DNA from: DCFW01 sp963790715
GTDB lineage: Bacteria > Bacteroidota > Bacteroidia > Bacteroidales > Bacteroidaceae
Reading direction: 5' to 3'
Length of the DNA stretch: 46,831 nt
Assembly (NCBI GenBank): GCA_963790715.1
Contig: CAWBPN010000019.1
Location: 1-46,831 of the forward strand
A model generated the notes under the pieces. It saw only the letters and a list, made by a program, of their open reading frames with translations, was not told the origin of the DNA and did not search any database. Position 1 is the first letter of the stretch. Every line of letters starts with the position of its first letter. Below, piece by piece: positions 1 through 7,839 of the stretch. A program made the position numbers and the translations under genes.

Positions 1-3
1 TTT

Positions 4-747
4 TTATACAACCGAGTGAATTTTAGTTTTATAAATTGTAGCGCGGTTAATGAAATCATTAAAGATGCGCGTCTCACTCGTGTCAGACATACATTCGGGA
101 TGCCATTGAACAGCAACAATATTATTGTTGTCAATTGATTCAACGCTTTCAATAATATTATCTGCGGTTAAAGCTACAACTTTTAAATTGCCGGCAACAT
201 GTTTTATTGACTGATGATGCGAACTGTTAACCGTTAGGTTGTTGGTTCCTATTATTTTATATAGCCGCGAATCTTTGGTAATCGAAACGGAATGTATGGA
301 TTTTGTGTCATCATCTATCTTGTTATGTTTAATTTTTGATGACACTTGGATTGGAATATCCTGGTAAAGTGAGCCTCCGAAAGCAACATTGATTACCTGT
401 TCACCGCGGCATATACCAAGTATAGGCATGTTAATATCATAGGCCATCCTGATTATAGCAAGATTAAAATTATCATTTTGCATGTCAATGTCATTCTGTG
501 TCCCTATTGGTTTTTCATTATAAAAAGCAGGATCTATGTCGTCACCTCCCGTGATAAGCAAACCGCTTAAATTGGCAAGAATATCCTGTAGTACGTCCGG
601 ATTATCGGTCACAGGTATGATAAATGGAATGCCGCCGGCTTTTGTTATGGCATCTGTATAAGCTTGACGCACAAAGAGTTTATCATCCTTTTCATGGGAT
701 GAAGATATACCTATAACAGGTTTTTGATGTTTTGTACTAACTTTCAT
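4..747 (-). CDS. Class C26 gamma-glutamyl hydrolase (PuuD-like)
   Basis: A 247-aa class I glutamine amidotransferase-like hydrolase of peptidase family C26, which cuts gamma-glutamyl amides such as gamma-glutamyl-GABA. Visible motifs are ITGGDDIDP near residue 65, the nucleophile elbow GICRGEQ with Cys113, and QWHPE with His216 and Glu218, so the Cys-His-Glu triad is complete. No signal peptide is seen, so it should be cytoplasmic. It ends three bases inside the window edge with its own stop, so it is complete. It lies 15 bp downstream of the ureohydrolase gene on the same strand and is probably co-transcribed, which suggests a shared nitrogen or polyamine substrate. The exact substrate is not readable from sequence. 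Confidence 0.85.
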   Translation of the reverse strand: MKVSTKHQKPVIGISSSHEKDDKLFVRQAYTDAITKAGGIPFIIPVTDNPDVLQDILANLSGLLITGGDDIDPAFYNEKPIGTQNDIDMQNDNFNLAIIRMAYDINMPILGICRGEQVINVAFGGSLYQDIPIQVSSKIKHNKIDDDTKSIHSVSITKDSRLYKIIGTNNLTVNSSHHQSIKHVAGNLKVVALTADNIIESVESIDNNNIVAVQWHPECMSDTSETRIFNDFINRATIYKTKIHSVV

Positions 748-762
748 ATTATATTTTTCTGT

Positions 763-1506
763 TTATTCTCTTTCGAAGAAATGCAGCAGTTGCGCATTTA
801 TTTCATTATCTTTTCGCAGATTCGGATCAATAAGTCCGGCTATGGTATATGAGCATTCTCCACATATATCTATTCCAATAAGTTCGCTCTGACGTAAAAT
901 GAAAGCCAAAGCCTTTTTGAGTCCGCTAATATGTGTTGTTCCCTGATCCCAATTAAGCAATTCGTCTTTTTCGCTTAATATATCTTTGTCAACAGAGATG
1001 TATACAGGTTCTTTAATGTCGATATTGGTAAAGTTGTTTTCGTCTTGTATCTGTTGTAAAGCCGACTCACTAAAAATAGTCAATAGTTTTTTGTATTTTT
1101 CCTCTATTGTTTTTAGTAATCTATCTTTCACACCTATCATAATTACCCTTTTAAGATGAGGATTGCTGTCAATAGCTGTTTTAACCCAATTGCCGCAGGT
1201 AATAACCCCTTCCACTATCGACGGTTGCATGTCAGGATGATGATCGAAAACGACTAAAACAAATTCCATTTTAATCTTATCCGTCCAGAACTTGCTGATA
1301 TAGTGGTAGTTGCCAGAATCGATAAAATGCAATCCTTCCGGAGGGTATAACGCGATGCACTGCCTTATCTCTTTCTCAGCTTCATTGTCGCATATACAAT
1401 TCGTACCTTTGATGTCTTTGCAATCAATCCATTTAAATTTTTCATGTTGATAAAAAGATTCTTCACGATAGACATCGGTAAAGTTCATAATTATATTTGC
1501 TTTCAT
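763..1506 (-). CDS. Arginase/ureohydrolase-fold protein
   Basis: A 247-aa protein of the arginase superfamily, which uses two Mn ions to hydrolyse guanidino groups (arginase, agmatinase, formiminoglutamase). Likely metal ligands are all visible: His68 in SGNYHY, Asp88/His90/Asp92 in FDHHPDMQ, and Asp173/Asp175 in SVDKD. It is shorter than classical arginases (about 300 aa) and lacks the usual GGDH wording at the first His, so it is a divergent branch and its substrate is unknown. A TACCTTTG -7 element on the minus strand (1515-1522) ends only 8 nt before this ATG, so the mRNA would be nearly leaderless; Met7 (1488) is the alternative start. Confidence 0.8.
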   Translation of the reverse strand: MKANIIMNFTDVYREESFYQHEKFKWIDCKDIKGTNCICDNEAEKEIRQCIALYPPEGLHFIDSGNYHYISKFWTDKIKMEFVLVVFDHHPDMQPSIVEGVITCGNWVKTAIDSNPHLKRVIMIGVKDRLLKTIEEKYKKLLTIFSESALQQIQDENNFTNIDIKEPVYISVDKDILSEKDELLNWDQGTTHISGLKKALAFILRQSELIGIDICGECSYTIAGLIDPNLRKDNEINAQLLHFFERE

Positions 1507-1527
1507 AGTAAAAGCAAAGGTATAAAA

Positions 1528-2496
1528 TTATTTCTTATGTAGTATACAATTAAAAAGTTTACGTCCCCATACCACAATTAATGCAAAGAGCAAACGGGTA
1601 GAAATAATCCAACCTACTCCAATGCCTATGGCGGCAAATACGCAAGTATCTTCAAGTAATGAGTGGTTCATTGCCAAGTGATGATTTACTTCATTAGCTT
1701 CGGATTTGGAAATGTTGCCGCTTTTCAGTAAGTCAAACATTACAGCTCCTCCGTATGATATGCCGAGTGTGTTGCCGACAAGCCATAGATAAGCTGAATT
1801 AGGTGATAGCCCAAACACTCTCATCAACGGTATCAGCGGACGCGATAAAGGGCGCATGAGATGGTACAGTTCTAAAAATTGTTGCAAAGCCATCAATAAA
1901 TAAATAATAATAAAAATTATCGCCGACAGTTTTAGCGATGAATAACACCATTCCTTTAGTAAAATCGGAAGTGTGACAATAGCGCTGCTACTCGTTTTTA
2001 TCAATTCAAACGGCACAGTGTGAACCGGTAAAATCCAATTAAGATAAAATGCAGCAGCAAAAGCCATTGAAATGCGTAATAAAACTATGCCGATAAAAGA
2101 TGAACCGGTTTTATGCGTTACCGCACATTCCATCGGTAGTGCATGACAAAGCAATATCATTAATGAAAGTATTGTAGCCTGCCGCAAGGTCAAAGCCATA
2201 GAAGTCATCACTGCAATTCCGGCGTATGTCGTCAGTGTTGCTCCGGTAATGAAAACAATGGCAGAGCTGCCCGGCAGTCCGATATATTTAAAAATCGGGT
2301 TTAGAAATGTAGCCAACCAATCAATAACTCCCCAATACTGCAATAATCGTACAAATAAAGATATTGGCAACATAATTTTCAGTAGCCAAACAGTAGTCTT
2401 GATTCCTTTGGGATAAGCTAACCTTGCACATTTGATAATGCGATACATGTGCAGGCGAAATCGTGAATTAATGTGATAAGTGTGTATTATATTCAT
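1528..2496 (-). CDS. Gate-domain (nucleoside recognition-like) membrane protein
   Basis: A multi-pass inner-membrane protein of the Gate/nucleoside-recognition family, related to SpmA/SpmB and YjiG/YjiH. The signature CHALPMECAVTHKTG sits in the first half; the second half repeats the pattern around GGAVMFDLLKSG and NHHLAMNHSLLEDT. About eight hydrophobic segments are visible. The open frame extends to 2553, but a TACCTTTG -7 promoter element (minus, 2520-2527) lies inside that extension and a GAGGATAAT ribosome-site-like stretch precedes the ATG at 2496. I therefore use 2496 (322 aa). Members are thought to move or sense small solutes, but no substrate is established. The next two genes follow after 21 and 15 bp. 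Confidence 0.8.
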   Translation of the reverse strand: MNIIHTYHINSRFRLHMYRIIKCARLAYPKGIKTTVWLLKIMLPISLFVRLLQYWGVIDWLATFLNPIFKYIGLPGSSAIVFITGATLTTYAGIAVMTSMALTLRQATILSLMILLCHALPMECAVTHKTGSSFIGIVLLRISMAFAAAFYLNWILPVHTVPFELIKTSSSAIVTLPILLKEWCYSSLKLSAIIFIIIYLLMALQQFLELYHLMRPLSRPLIPLMRVFGLSPNSAYLWLVGNTLGISYGGAVMFDLLKSGNISKSEANEVNHHLAMNHSLLEDTCVFAAIGIGVGWIISTRLLFALIVVWGRKLFNCILHKK

Positions 2497-2519
2497 ATTA
2501 TCCTCTTTCGAAAATGGTG

Positions 2520-2527
2520 CAAAGGTA
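2520..2527 (-). promoter_or_regulatory. -7 element of Gate-protein promoter
   Basis: TACCTTTG on the minus strand matches the Bacteroidota -7 consensus TAnnTTTG exactly. It lies 23 nt upstream of the chosen start at 2496. No clear -33 TTTG is seen at the usual 19-21 bp spacing. Confidence 0.55.
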
Positions 2528-2588
2528 TATAAAATAACGGAAGGATATTTCATTCGCCGATATTTTATGCATAGTTCACCGAATAAGT

Positions 2589-2620
2589 GTTGGAAGATAA
2601 TCTTATAATGTCTACTTTTG
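2589..2620 (+). promoter_or_regulatory. Bacteroidota sigma-A promoter for the LiaF-like/LytTR operon
   Basis: A -33 TTGG (2590-2593) and a -7 TACTTTTG (2613-2620) are separated by about 20 bp, matching TTTG-N19-21-TAnnTTTG. The predicted start lies about 25 nt before the ATG at 2646. Confidence 0.7.
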
Positions 2621-2645
2621 TGATTATTAATATAAATAAATAGAA

Positions 2646-3383
2646 ATGAGAAGATTTTATATTCACCGGCTTATTTGGGGAGGTTTGGTCCTGTTGGCAG
2701 GTGTCCTTTACCTGTTGTTCAATATCGGAGCATTGCCACTTGTATGGAAACCGATTATTCTGTCTTGGCAGATGCTGCTGATATTAATAGGTATAGCCCA
2801 TCTTACACGTCGTCATTATTTTGGTGCTGTTTTATTTACGGCTATAGGCGTTATCTTTTTACTGCCTCAATTATCCGTAGTGTTCGGCTTTACTTATTCA
2901 AGCACATTACTTCATTCTATTATTTGGCCGTTGGTCATCATTTTGGTTGGAGTGCTGATGATTACCCATATTTCTCATCATGACTACAATTGTGAGCATC
3001 ATCATTGCCATGGTAATCACCATCATAGAGGTATACATAAGGGTAATTATGATGGTAGGATTGACTATAACCTTATTATGAATGGAGTGGATGAAATATT
3101 TCTTGACCCGGTATTTCGCGGAGGGGAGATAAACATCATTATGTCCGGAGTGAAACTCGATTTGCGTAAAACAACATTACCTGAGGGTGAAACGGTGTTG
3201 AAAGTAGATTCCATTATGGGAGGAGTATCATTGTTTATCCCCGAAAACTGGTGCGTGGAAGTACGTTCGGACTCATTATTAGGTTCATTTTATGACAATC
3301 GTTCGTCTAACGGTACGTATATAGATAGAAAATTAGTTATAGATTCAAACCTAATCTTGAGCGGAGGAGAAATAAAATGCTAA
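2646..3383 (+). CDS. LiaF-like transmembrane protein (LiaI/LiaF TM region plus LiaF-like C-terminal domain)
   Basis: A 245-aa membrane protein. Four hydrophobic segments occupy roughly residues 8-30, 36-52, 58-77 and 92-107. A histidine-rich loop (HHDYNCEHHHCHGNHHH, about 111-127) follows, then a soluble domain of beta-type repeats (NLIMNGVDEIF, INIIMSGVKLDLR, VDSIMGGVSLFIP) typical of LiaF-like domains from cell-envelope stress systems. The His-rich loop could bind metal, but that is inference. It overlaps the LytTR gene by 7 bp (TAA inside the next ATG region), so the two are translationally coupled and probably form a membrane sensor/regulator pair. Confidence 0.8.
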   Translation: MRRFYIHRLIWGGLVLLAGVLYLLFNIGALPLVWKPIILSWQMLLILIGIAHLTRRHYFGAVLFTAIGVIFLLPQLSVVFGFTYSSTLLHSIIWPLVIILVGVLMITHISHHDYNCEHHHCHGNHHHRGIHKGNYDGRIDYNLIMNGVDEIFLDPVFRGGEINIIMSGVKLDLRKTTLPEGETVLKVDSIMGGVSLFIPENWCVEVRSDSLLGSFYDNRSSNGTYIDRKLVIDSNLILSGGEIKC

Positions 3384-4225
3384 ATAATCCGATCATAAGC
3401 GATCGTTATAAGTTACAGGGGCACATTCTCTTTTGTGTACTTGTAGGTATTGTATATGCTATAGTTTTCGGTTGGTCGGCACATCAAAGTACCGCTGATA
3501 TTGTGGCAGATGCAGCTTTATCGATGTGCCTATTGTTCGTTGAAGATATTTTACTTTGTAATATATACACCTATAGCATTGTTATATCTCTTAATATTTA
3601 TCAATCTTTATCTCTGGATATTTTATATGGGATAATCAGCCTAGTTGCTTTTGTCGGCGTTGAGTCGTTGATGATATATTACTTCTTTTCTCATGATTTT
3701 ATGTTGTTTACCCAGACATTGCCAGCCAGGATATTTTGTTTGGCATTGCTTTACTGCATTTATCGTTTATATGGTTATATAATAAGCAAGTCGGAAGAAG
3801 ATGATGATTCGGAAGATGAAGAAGAGCAGGATGAAGATTTGAAAGAACAAGTTGAGAGTACGCCTGCTAGCAAAGATGCCGATGTTAATCCGGTTCCTCG
3901 CATAGAAAGAATTACAGTGAAGGTAGGTTCTAAAATAAAAGTAATACCTATCGATGATTTAGTATATTTAAAGGCGGAGGACGATTATGTATTGCTAGTA
4001 ACGGCTGAAGGACATTGGCTTAAAAGTGAAACTATGAAAGATTATGAAGCCAGTCTTCCTGCTGATAAGTTCGTAAGGGTACACCGTTCGTATATTGTAA
4101 ATATCGGTAAGATTACCAAGATTGAGCGTTACGGTCAAAAGCAATTATTACAGCTTGTTACAGGTGAATCTCTCAAAATAAGTACAAGCGGATATAAAGT
4201 CTTGCGCGAAAAATTAAATCTGTAA
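3377..4225 (+). CDS. Membrane-anchored LytTR transcription regulator
   Basis: A 282-aa protein with four or five N-terminal transmembrane segments (about residues 10-135), a very acidic linker (DDDSEDEEEQDEDL, about 139-152), and a C-terminal LytTR DNA-binding domain from about residue 175. Diagnostic LytTR words are DDLVYLKAEDDYV, LPADKFVRVHRSYIVN and LKISTSGYKVLREKL. There is no receiver domain, so phosphorelay is unlikely; signalling would come through the membrane region or the LiaF-like partner. The start ATG at 3377 is preceded by GGAGGAGAAATAAA, a good ribosome site. This LiaF-like plus LytTR pairing is common in the phylum. Confidence 0.9.
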   Translation: MLNNPIISDRYKLQGHILFCVLVGIVYAIVFGWSAHQSTADIVADAALSMCLLFVEDILLCNIYTYSIVISLNIYQSLSLDILYGIISLVAFVGVESLMIYYFFSHDFMLFTQTLPARIFCLALLYCIYRLYGYIISKSEEDDDSEDEEEQDEDLKEQVESTPASKDADVNPVPRIERITVKVGSKIKVIPIDDLVYLKAEDDYVLLVTAEGHWLKSETMKDYEASLPADKFVRVHRSYIVNIGKITKIERYGQKQLLQLVTGESLKISTSGYKVLREKLNL

Positions 4226-4240
4226 ATAGTGAATGCCGCA

Positions 4241-4272
4241 TTTGTTTTTGGAAATAATTAATACTACGTTTG
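4241..4272 (+). promoter_or_regulatory. Sigma-A promoter for the acetyltransferase pair
   Basis: TTTG at 4241-4244, a 20-bp spacer, and TACGTTTG at 4265-4272 make a full match to the Bacteroidota consensus. It is placed 28 nt before the ATG at 4301. Confidence 0.75.
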
Positions 4273-4300
4273 TAGTAAGAATTGATATTATATAATACAA

Positions 4301-4903
4301 ATGACAGAAGAAGAAAAGATTTTTGCAGGTAAGATGTTTAATCCGCGTAGTCGTGAATTGAGGGTTATAAAGCATAAAGCCCATAGTGCTTGTCTGAGTT
4401 ATAACATGAAAGATGAATATGATCCTGAGCGTTCACCGATTATAAAAGGATTTATAGGGAGCATAGGTAAAAAGTATTATTTTCAAGGTCCTGTACAGTT
4501 TAATTATGGTTCTCATACTTTTATCGGAGAGAATTTCTTTGCTAATTTTAATTTAATGGTAATGGATGATGCACGGATATATATAGGTGATAATGTAGCT
4601 TTCGGTCCTAACGTATCATTAATGGCAACCACCCATCCGTTGATAGCATCGGAGCGGATAAGCGTTGATGAAAACGGAGACATGGTTATGGCTGAGTATG
4701 CCGATGAAATTCATATTGGCAATAATGTGTGGATTGCATGTAATGTTACTGTTTTAGGTGGAGTGCATATAGGTAATAATGTCGTTATAGGAGCCGGTAG
4801 CATAGTCACAAAAGATATTCCGGATAATTATTTGGCTTTTGGTAATCCTTGCCGCCCTATCCGTCCGATTATCGAGACAGACAGTAAGATGTATTTATAT
4901 TAA
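4301..4903 (+). CDS. Sugar O-acetyltransferase (LacA/Maa/NodL type)
   Basis: A 200-aa left-handed beta-helix acetyltransferase, which transfers acetyl from acetyl-CoA to a sugar hydroxyl. The N-terminal Maa domain is seen in MTEEEKIFAGKMFNP. Hexapeptide repeats run from about residue 65, including IYIGDNVAFGPNVSL, HIGNNVWIACNVTVLGG and IGNNVVIGAGSIVTKDIP. The catalytic-type histidine is in ATTHPL. The ending PCRPIRPI is standard for the family, and length matches (183-203 aa). A GNAT acetyltransferase follows 12 bp later, probably in the same transcript. The substrate is not determinable. Confidence 0.9.
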   Translation: MTEEEKIFAGKMFNPRSRELRVIKHKAHSACLSYNMKDEYDPERSPIIKGFIGSIGKKYYFQGPVQFNYGSHTFIGENFFANFNLMVMDDARIYIGDNVAFGPNVSLMATTHPLIASERISVDENGDMVMAEYADEIHIGNNVWIACNVTVLGGVHIGNNVVIGAGSIVTKDIPDNYLAFGNPCRPIRPIIETDSKMYLY

Positions 4904-4915
4904 AATAAAGATAAT

Positions 4916-5476
4916 ATGCAAATAGAGACCGAACGTTTATTATTGCGTCCCATTGTTGATTATGATGCTGATGATGTTCTTGAATATTGTAGCGAACCGA
5001 ACGTAGGACCTAATGCAGGCTGGAGACCTCATGAAAATATTGAAGAAACGCGTGATATTATGAACAAGCTTATGGTTGGGAAAGAAAATGTGTTTGGCAT
5101 AGTATTAAAAGTAATTGACAAAATGATTGGCTCGATAACGTTAAATCTTGATCTTCGTCGCAAAGTACCTAACGTGTTAATGCTTGGTTACGTAATGTCT
5201 GAGCATTATTGGGGCAAAGGTTTGATGACCGAAGCTGCCAAATCCGTCATAAAATACGGATTTGAAGAGCTTTCATTAAATATGATAACTTGTACATGCT
5301 TTACTGACAATCCACGTTCACGCCGGGTAATTCAGAAATGCGGCTTTAAATATGAAGGCACATTAAGAAGTTGTGAAGTGAGATACGACGGCGCTATAAA
5401 GGATATGGAGTTTTATTCTTTAACCAAGGAAGAATGGAATTTGAAAAACAATCATTATCTATTCCATAATCTGTAA
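4916..5476 (+). CDS. GNAT acetyltransferase, RimJ/RimL type
   Basis: A 186-aa GNAT-fold acetyltransferase. It opens with the family word IETERLLLRPI, has the acetyl-CoA binding region near YVMSEHYWGKGLMTEA (about residues 96-111), and the RimJ/RimL-type NPRSRRVIQKCGFKYEGTLR near 141-160. Such proteins acetylate ribosomal-protein N-termini or small amines; nothing here decides which. It follows the sugar acetyltransferase after 12 bp. Its 3' end overlaps the convergent outer-membrane gene by 22 bp. Confidence 0.88.
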   Translation: MQIETERLLLRPIVDYDADDVLEYCSEPNVGPNAGWRPHENIEETRDIMNKLMVGKENVFGIVLKVIDKMIGSITLNLDLRRKVPNVLMLGYVMSEHYWGKGLMTEAAKSVIKYGFEELSLNMITCTCFTDNPRSRRVIQKCGFKYEGTLRSCEVRYDGAIKDMEFYSLTKEEWNLKNNHYLFHNL

Positions 5477-6063
5477 CCGATTCTTATTACCGGCGATAAA
5501 TCCATACCGGGAATAGTATATTTGTCGTTGCCGAAATATATTGATTTACGGTCTCTTAAATAAACATGAAATGCCGGTTGCACGTAAAAAGCCTTTCCGA
5601 TAAAGAACTGATAACCAAGTCCTACACCGCTATCAAAACTAAACAAATTTTTCTTATCTCCTGTACTCTTTTGTTCGATTTGAAATGTGTGCAGTTCGAA
5701 ATATGTGTACAATTCTAAGTTTCGCCAAACATTATATCCCAAGAATAATCCGGGTGACGTTTTGTAATAGCGTTTGAATTCAGACGATGAATTATCTACT
5801 CCTGCCTTTTCCGCATCATAATGTCCTCCGTTAATCACGCTGAAGCGAACCCTGAAGTTCTTATATCTGTATCCTACAGCCACGTGGAATCCACCGGTTA
5901 GAAACATAGGGAATAAACTTTCCACTTCAAATGCTTCTTTTGTCTTTGCCTGGCATGATAATTCTTTACTTTTCATTGCAGGTATGGAATCTTGCGAAAA
6001 GGCAAATGTGTTTACTGTAAATAGCGAAAAAAGCAATAAATAACAAATAATTCTTTTTCTCAT
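5455..6063 (-). CDS. Secreted outer-membrane beta-barrel-like protein
   Basis: A 202-aa protein of unknown function. An N-terminal signal peptide (MRKRIICYLLLFSLFTVNTF) is followed by alternating, aromatic-rich beta strands such as FHVAVGYRYKNFRVRFSV, LELYTYFELHTFQI and GVGLGYQFFIGKAFYVQPAF, ending RIGYRLWNR. This is typical of small outer-membrane barrels, though the last residue is not aromatic. The open frame extends to 6093, but only by using a TTG that overlaps a promoter-like GAACTTTG. The ATG at 6063 starts directly at the signal peptide and is preferred. The 3' ends of this gene and the GNAT gene overlap by 22 bp. Confidence 0.7.
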   Translation of the reverse strand: MRKRIICYLLLFSLFTVNTFAFSQDSIPAMKSKELSCQAKTKEAFEVESLFPMFLTGGFHVAVGYRYKNFRVRFSVINGGHYDAEKAGVDNSSSEFKRYYKTSPGLFLGYNVWRNLELYTYFELHTFQIEQKSTGDKKNLFSFDSGVGLGYQFFIGKAFYVQPAFHVYLRDRKSIYFGNDKYTIPGMDLSPVIRIGYRLWNR

Positions 6064-6138
6064 ATTCTTAATATATTTACTTTGTTGCTGCAAAGTTCAG
6101 TGTTTTCATGTAAAAAATGCTCCACATTTGTTACCAAA

Positions 6139-6723
6139 TCATTTTTGAGATAAAGAATTGCGAATGCGGCTCAATGATTTAGGTGCTATTCCCAAGTAAT
6201 TGGCAATACGGTATAAGGGTACGCGTTGGAATATTTCAGGATAGCGTTTTAATAAGGTCAGATACCTTTCGGTAGCGGTAAGAGTTTGCAGGTCAACGCT
6301 CAGTTGTACCAAACTTGTGTACGCCTTTTCTATTAACATCCGTCCCAGTCTCTCCAATGCAGGTATTTCTTTGTAAATTTTTTCTAAATCATTATTATGT
6401 ATGATTAGCAACTCCGATTTTTCGACAGCTTTTATATTAAGTTGCGAAGGAGTATGGTTTAGCCGACTATAGTTATCTGTTACCCATTCGTCCTTAAAGG
6501 CAAAATCAGTAGTTATCTCATCTCCGTTATCTAAAGCTTTGTAATATATTAGAGCTCCGCTTTGTATGTATGCAATTATATCGCAAATAGAACCTTCTTT
6601 TAAAAGGAAATCATTTTTGTTCAATTTCTTCTTTTGTATCACCTTTTCAAAAAGTGACAACTGCGTATCATTTAATATCAATGATGGGGATATGCGCGAT
6701 ATAAAATCTTTTAATTTTGTCAT
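6139..6723 (-). CDS. Crp/Fnr-family transcription regulator
   Basis: A 194-aa regulator. Residues about 15-115 form a cyclic-nucleotide-binding-like beta-roll (KNDFLLKEGSICDIIAYIQSGALIYY, FAFKDEWVTDN). The C-terminus carries a helix-turn-helix, VPLYRIANYLGIAPKSLSRI. As in most Bacteroidota members, the classical cAMP phosphate-binding RxE/RS motif is not obvious, so the ligand is unknown. An exact -7 element TACTTTTG lies on the minus strand at 6757-6764, 33 nt upstream of the ATG. It could control the divergent DUF1893 operon, but no operator was recognised. Confidence 0.85.
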   Translation of the reverse strand: MTKLKDFISRISPSLILNDTQLSLFEKVIQKKKLNKNDFLLKEGSICDIIAYIQSGALIYYKALDNGDEITTDFAFKDEWVTDNYSRLNHTPSQLNIKAVEKSELLIIHNNDLEKIYKEIPALERLGRMLIEKAYTSLVQLSVDLQTLTATERYLTLLKRYPEIFQRVPLYRIANYLGIAPKSLSRIRNSLSQK

Positions 6724-6756
6724 TTATATAGCTTTGAGTCTTTGAATACGAGACAC

Positions 6757-6764
6757 CAAAAGTA
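6757..6764 (-). promoter_or_regulatory. -7 element of the Crp/Fnr gene
   Basis: TACTTTTG on the minus strand is an exact TAnnTTTG match, 33 nt upstream of the start at 6723. No convincing -33 element is seen. Confidence 0.5.
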
Positions 6765-6904
6765 AAAAACTTTTTTGAAAAACTTATGATGACATTAATA
6801 TTTTGTATCTTGCACACGCAAAATAATGGCGTTTCTTGATTTTAAATTACTTTGTAAGAAAGATAAGCAATAAAAGTCGTTCATTTGTATACCAGATAAA
6901 GAGT

Positions 6905-7312
6905 ATGGAAACAACAAAAGATTTGCATGGCTATTCATGTATTATATATAAGAATGGTAAAAAGCGTACGTTTAACCGAAAGGGAGTGATTGACCTTTTT
7001 GAGTTGCTTACTACTGAACCGGATGCTTTAAAAGGTGCATCTGTATCGGATAAGGTTGTCGGCAAAGGTGCCGCGGCACTTATGATATTGGGAGAAGTAA
7101 AAGATGTTTACGCTCCATTGATTAGTACTCCGGCATTGCAGCTGTTGAAGAAATCGGATATTGCGGTTGAATATGATAAAGAAGTTCCTTTTATATTGAA
7201 CCGTCATCAGGCTGACCTTTGTCCGTTGGAAAAGCTTTGCCGCGAAGGTAATACTGCAAAAGAATTACTACCTGTTATCAGTCGGTTTATTGAAAATATG
7301 AAACAAAAATAA
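6905..7312 (+). CDS. DUF1893 protein (TM1506-like)
   Basis: A 135-aa protein of the DUF1893 family, whose structural prototype TM1506 has a cytidine-deaminase-like fold without known activity. Recognisable words are GVIDLFELLTTEPDALKGA, SDKVVGKGAAALMILGEVKDVYA and ISTPALQLL. The Cys-containing tail DLCPLEKLC is retained. The frame is open upstream to a TTG at 6836, but the ATG at 6905 follows GATAAAGAGT and begins at the conserved part, so I use it. It precedes an ECF S-component by 8 bp and an aldo/keto reductase, a neighbourhood I recall from other Bacteroidales. The role is unknown. Confidence 0.85.
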   Translation: METTKDLHGYSCIIYKNGKKRTFNRKGVIDLFELLTTEPDALKGASVSDKVVGKGAAALMILGEVKDVYAPLISTPALQLLKKSDIAVEYDKEVPFILNRHQADLCPLEKLCREGNTAKELLPVISRFIENMKQK

Positions 7313-7320
7313 TTATTGAT

Positions 7321-7830
7321 ATGGAAACGAATGTAAGAATCTATTCATTGAATTATCGTGAAGCTAAGACTTATATCTTTGCAGCCCTTTTCGTCGTCGG
7401 GAATATTGTGCTGCCACAATTGTGCCACCTGTTGCCGCAGGGTGGATGGATATTTTTGCCGATATATTTCTTTACTTTGGTCGGTTCATACAAGTATGGC
7501 ATGAAAGTAGGATTACTGACCGCAATCCTTTCTCCTATTATTAATTCTTTACTGTTTGGCATGCCGGTTCCGGCTGTTGTTCCTTCGATACTGTTTAAAT
7601 CTATAATTCTGGCGATAGCCGCCGGATATGTTGCATCTCGTTATCACCGTGTGACATTGCTTGCACTTATTATCGTAGTGCTTACTTATCAGATTATCGG
7701 TACACTTGCCGAGTGGGTTATGGTGGAGGACTTTTTTAAGGCTATACAAGATTTCCGTATCGGTGTACCGGGTATGTTGTTGCAGATCTTCGGAGGATAC
7801 GCATTGATAAAGTATGTTATCAAAAAATGA
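7321..7830 (+). CDS. ECF-type transporter S-component-like membrane protein
   Basis: A 169-aa protein with five or six hydrophobic helices and almost no soluble part. Features typical of ECF substrate-binding components are KYGMKVGLLTAILSPIINSLLFGMPVP in the middle and a conserved C-terminal helix pair. ECF S-components bind vitamins or metals and need an EcfA/A'/T module; none is in this window, so a shared module elsewhere is assumed. Substrate is unknown. It lies 8 bp after DUF1893 and 9 bp before the aldo/keto reductase, and is clearly part of one operon. Confidence 0.75.
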   Translation: METNVRIYSLNYREAKTYIFAALFVVGNIVLPQLCHLLPQGGWIFLPIYFFTLVGSYKYGMKVGLLTAILSPIINSLLFGMPVPAVVPSILFKSIILAIAAGYVASRYHRVTLLALIIVVLTYQIIGTLAEWVMVEDFFKAIQDFRIGVPGMLLQIFGGYALIKYVIKK

Positions 7831-7839
7831 AATGATATT

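Noticed and set aside
2675..2983. Plus-strand 102-codon frame overlapping the LiaF-like gene
   Set aside because: It is in the +1 frame of a gene with clear membrane and LiaF-like motifs and has no ribosome site of its own.
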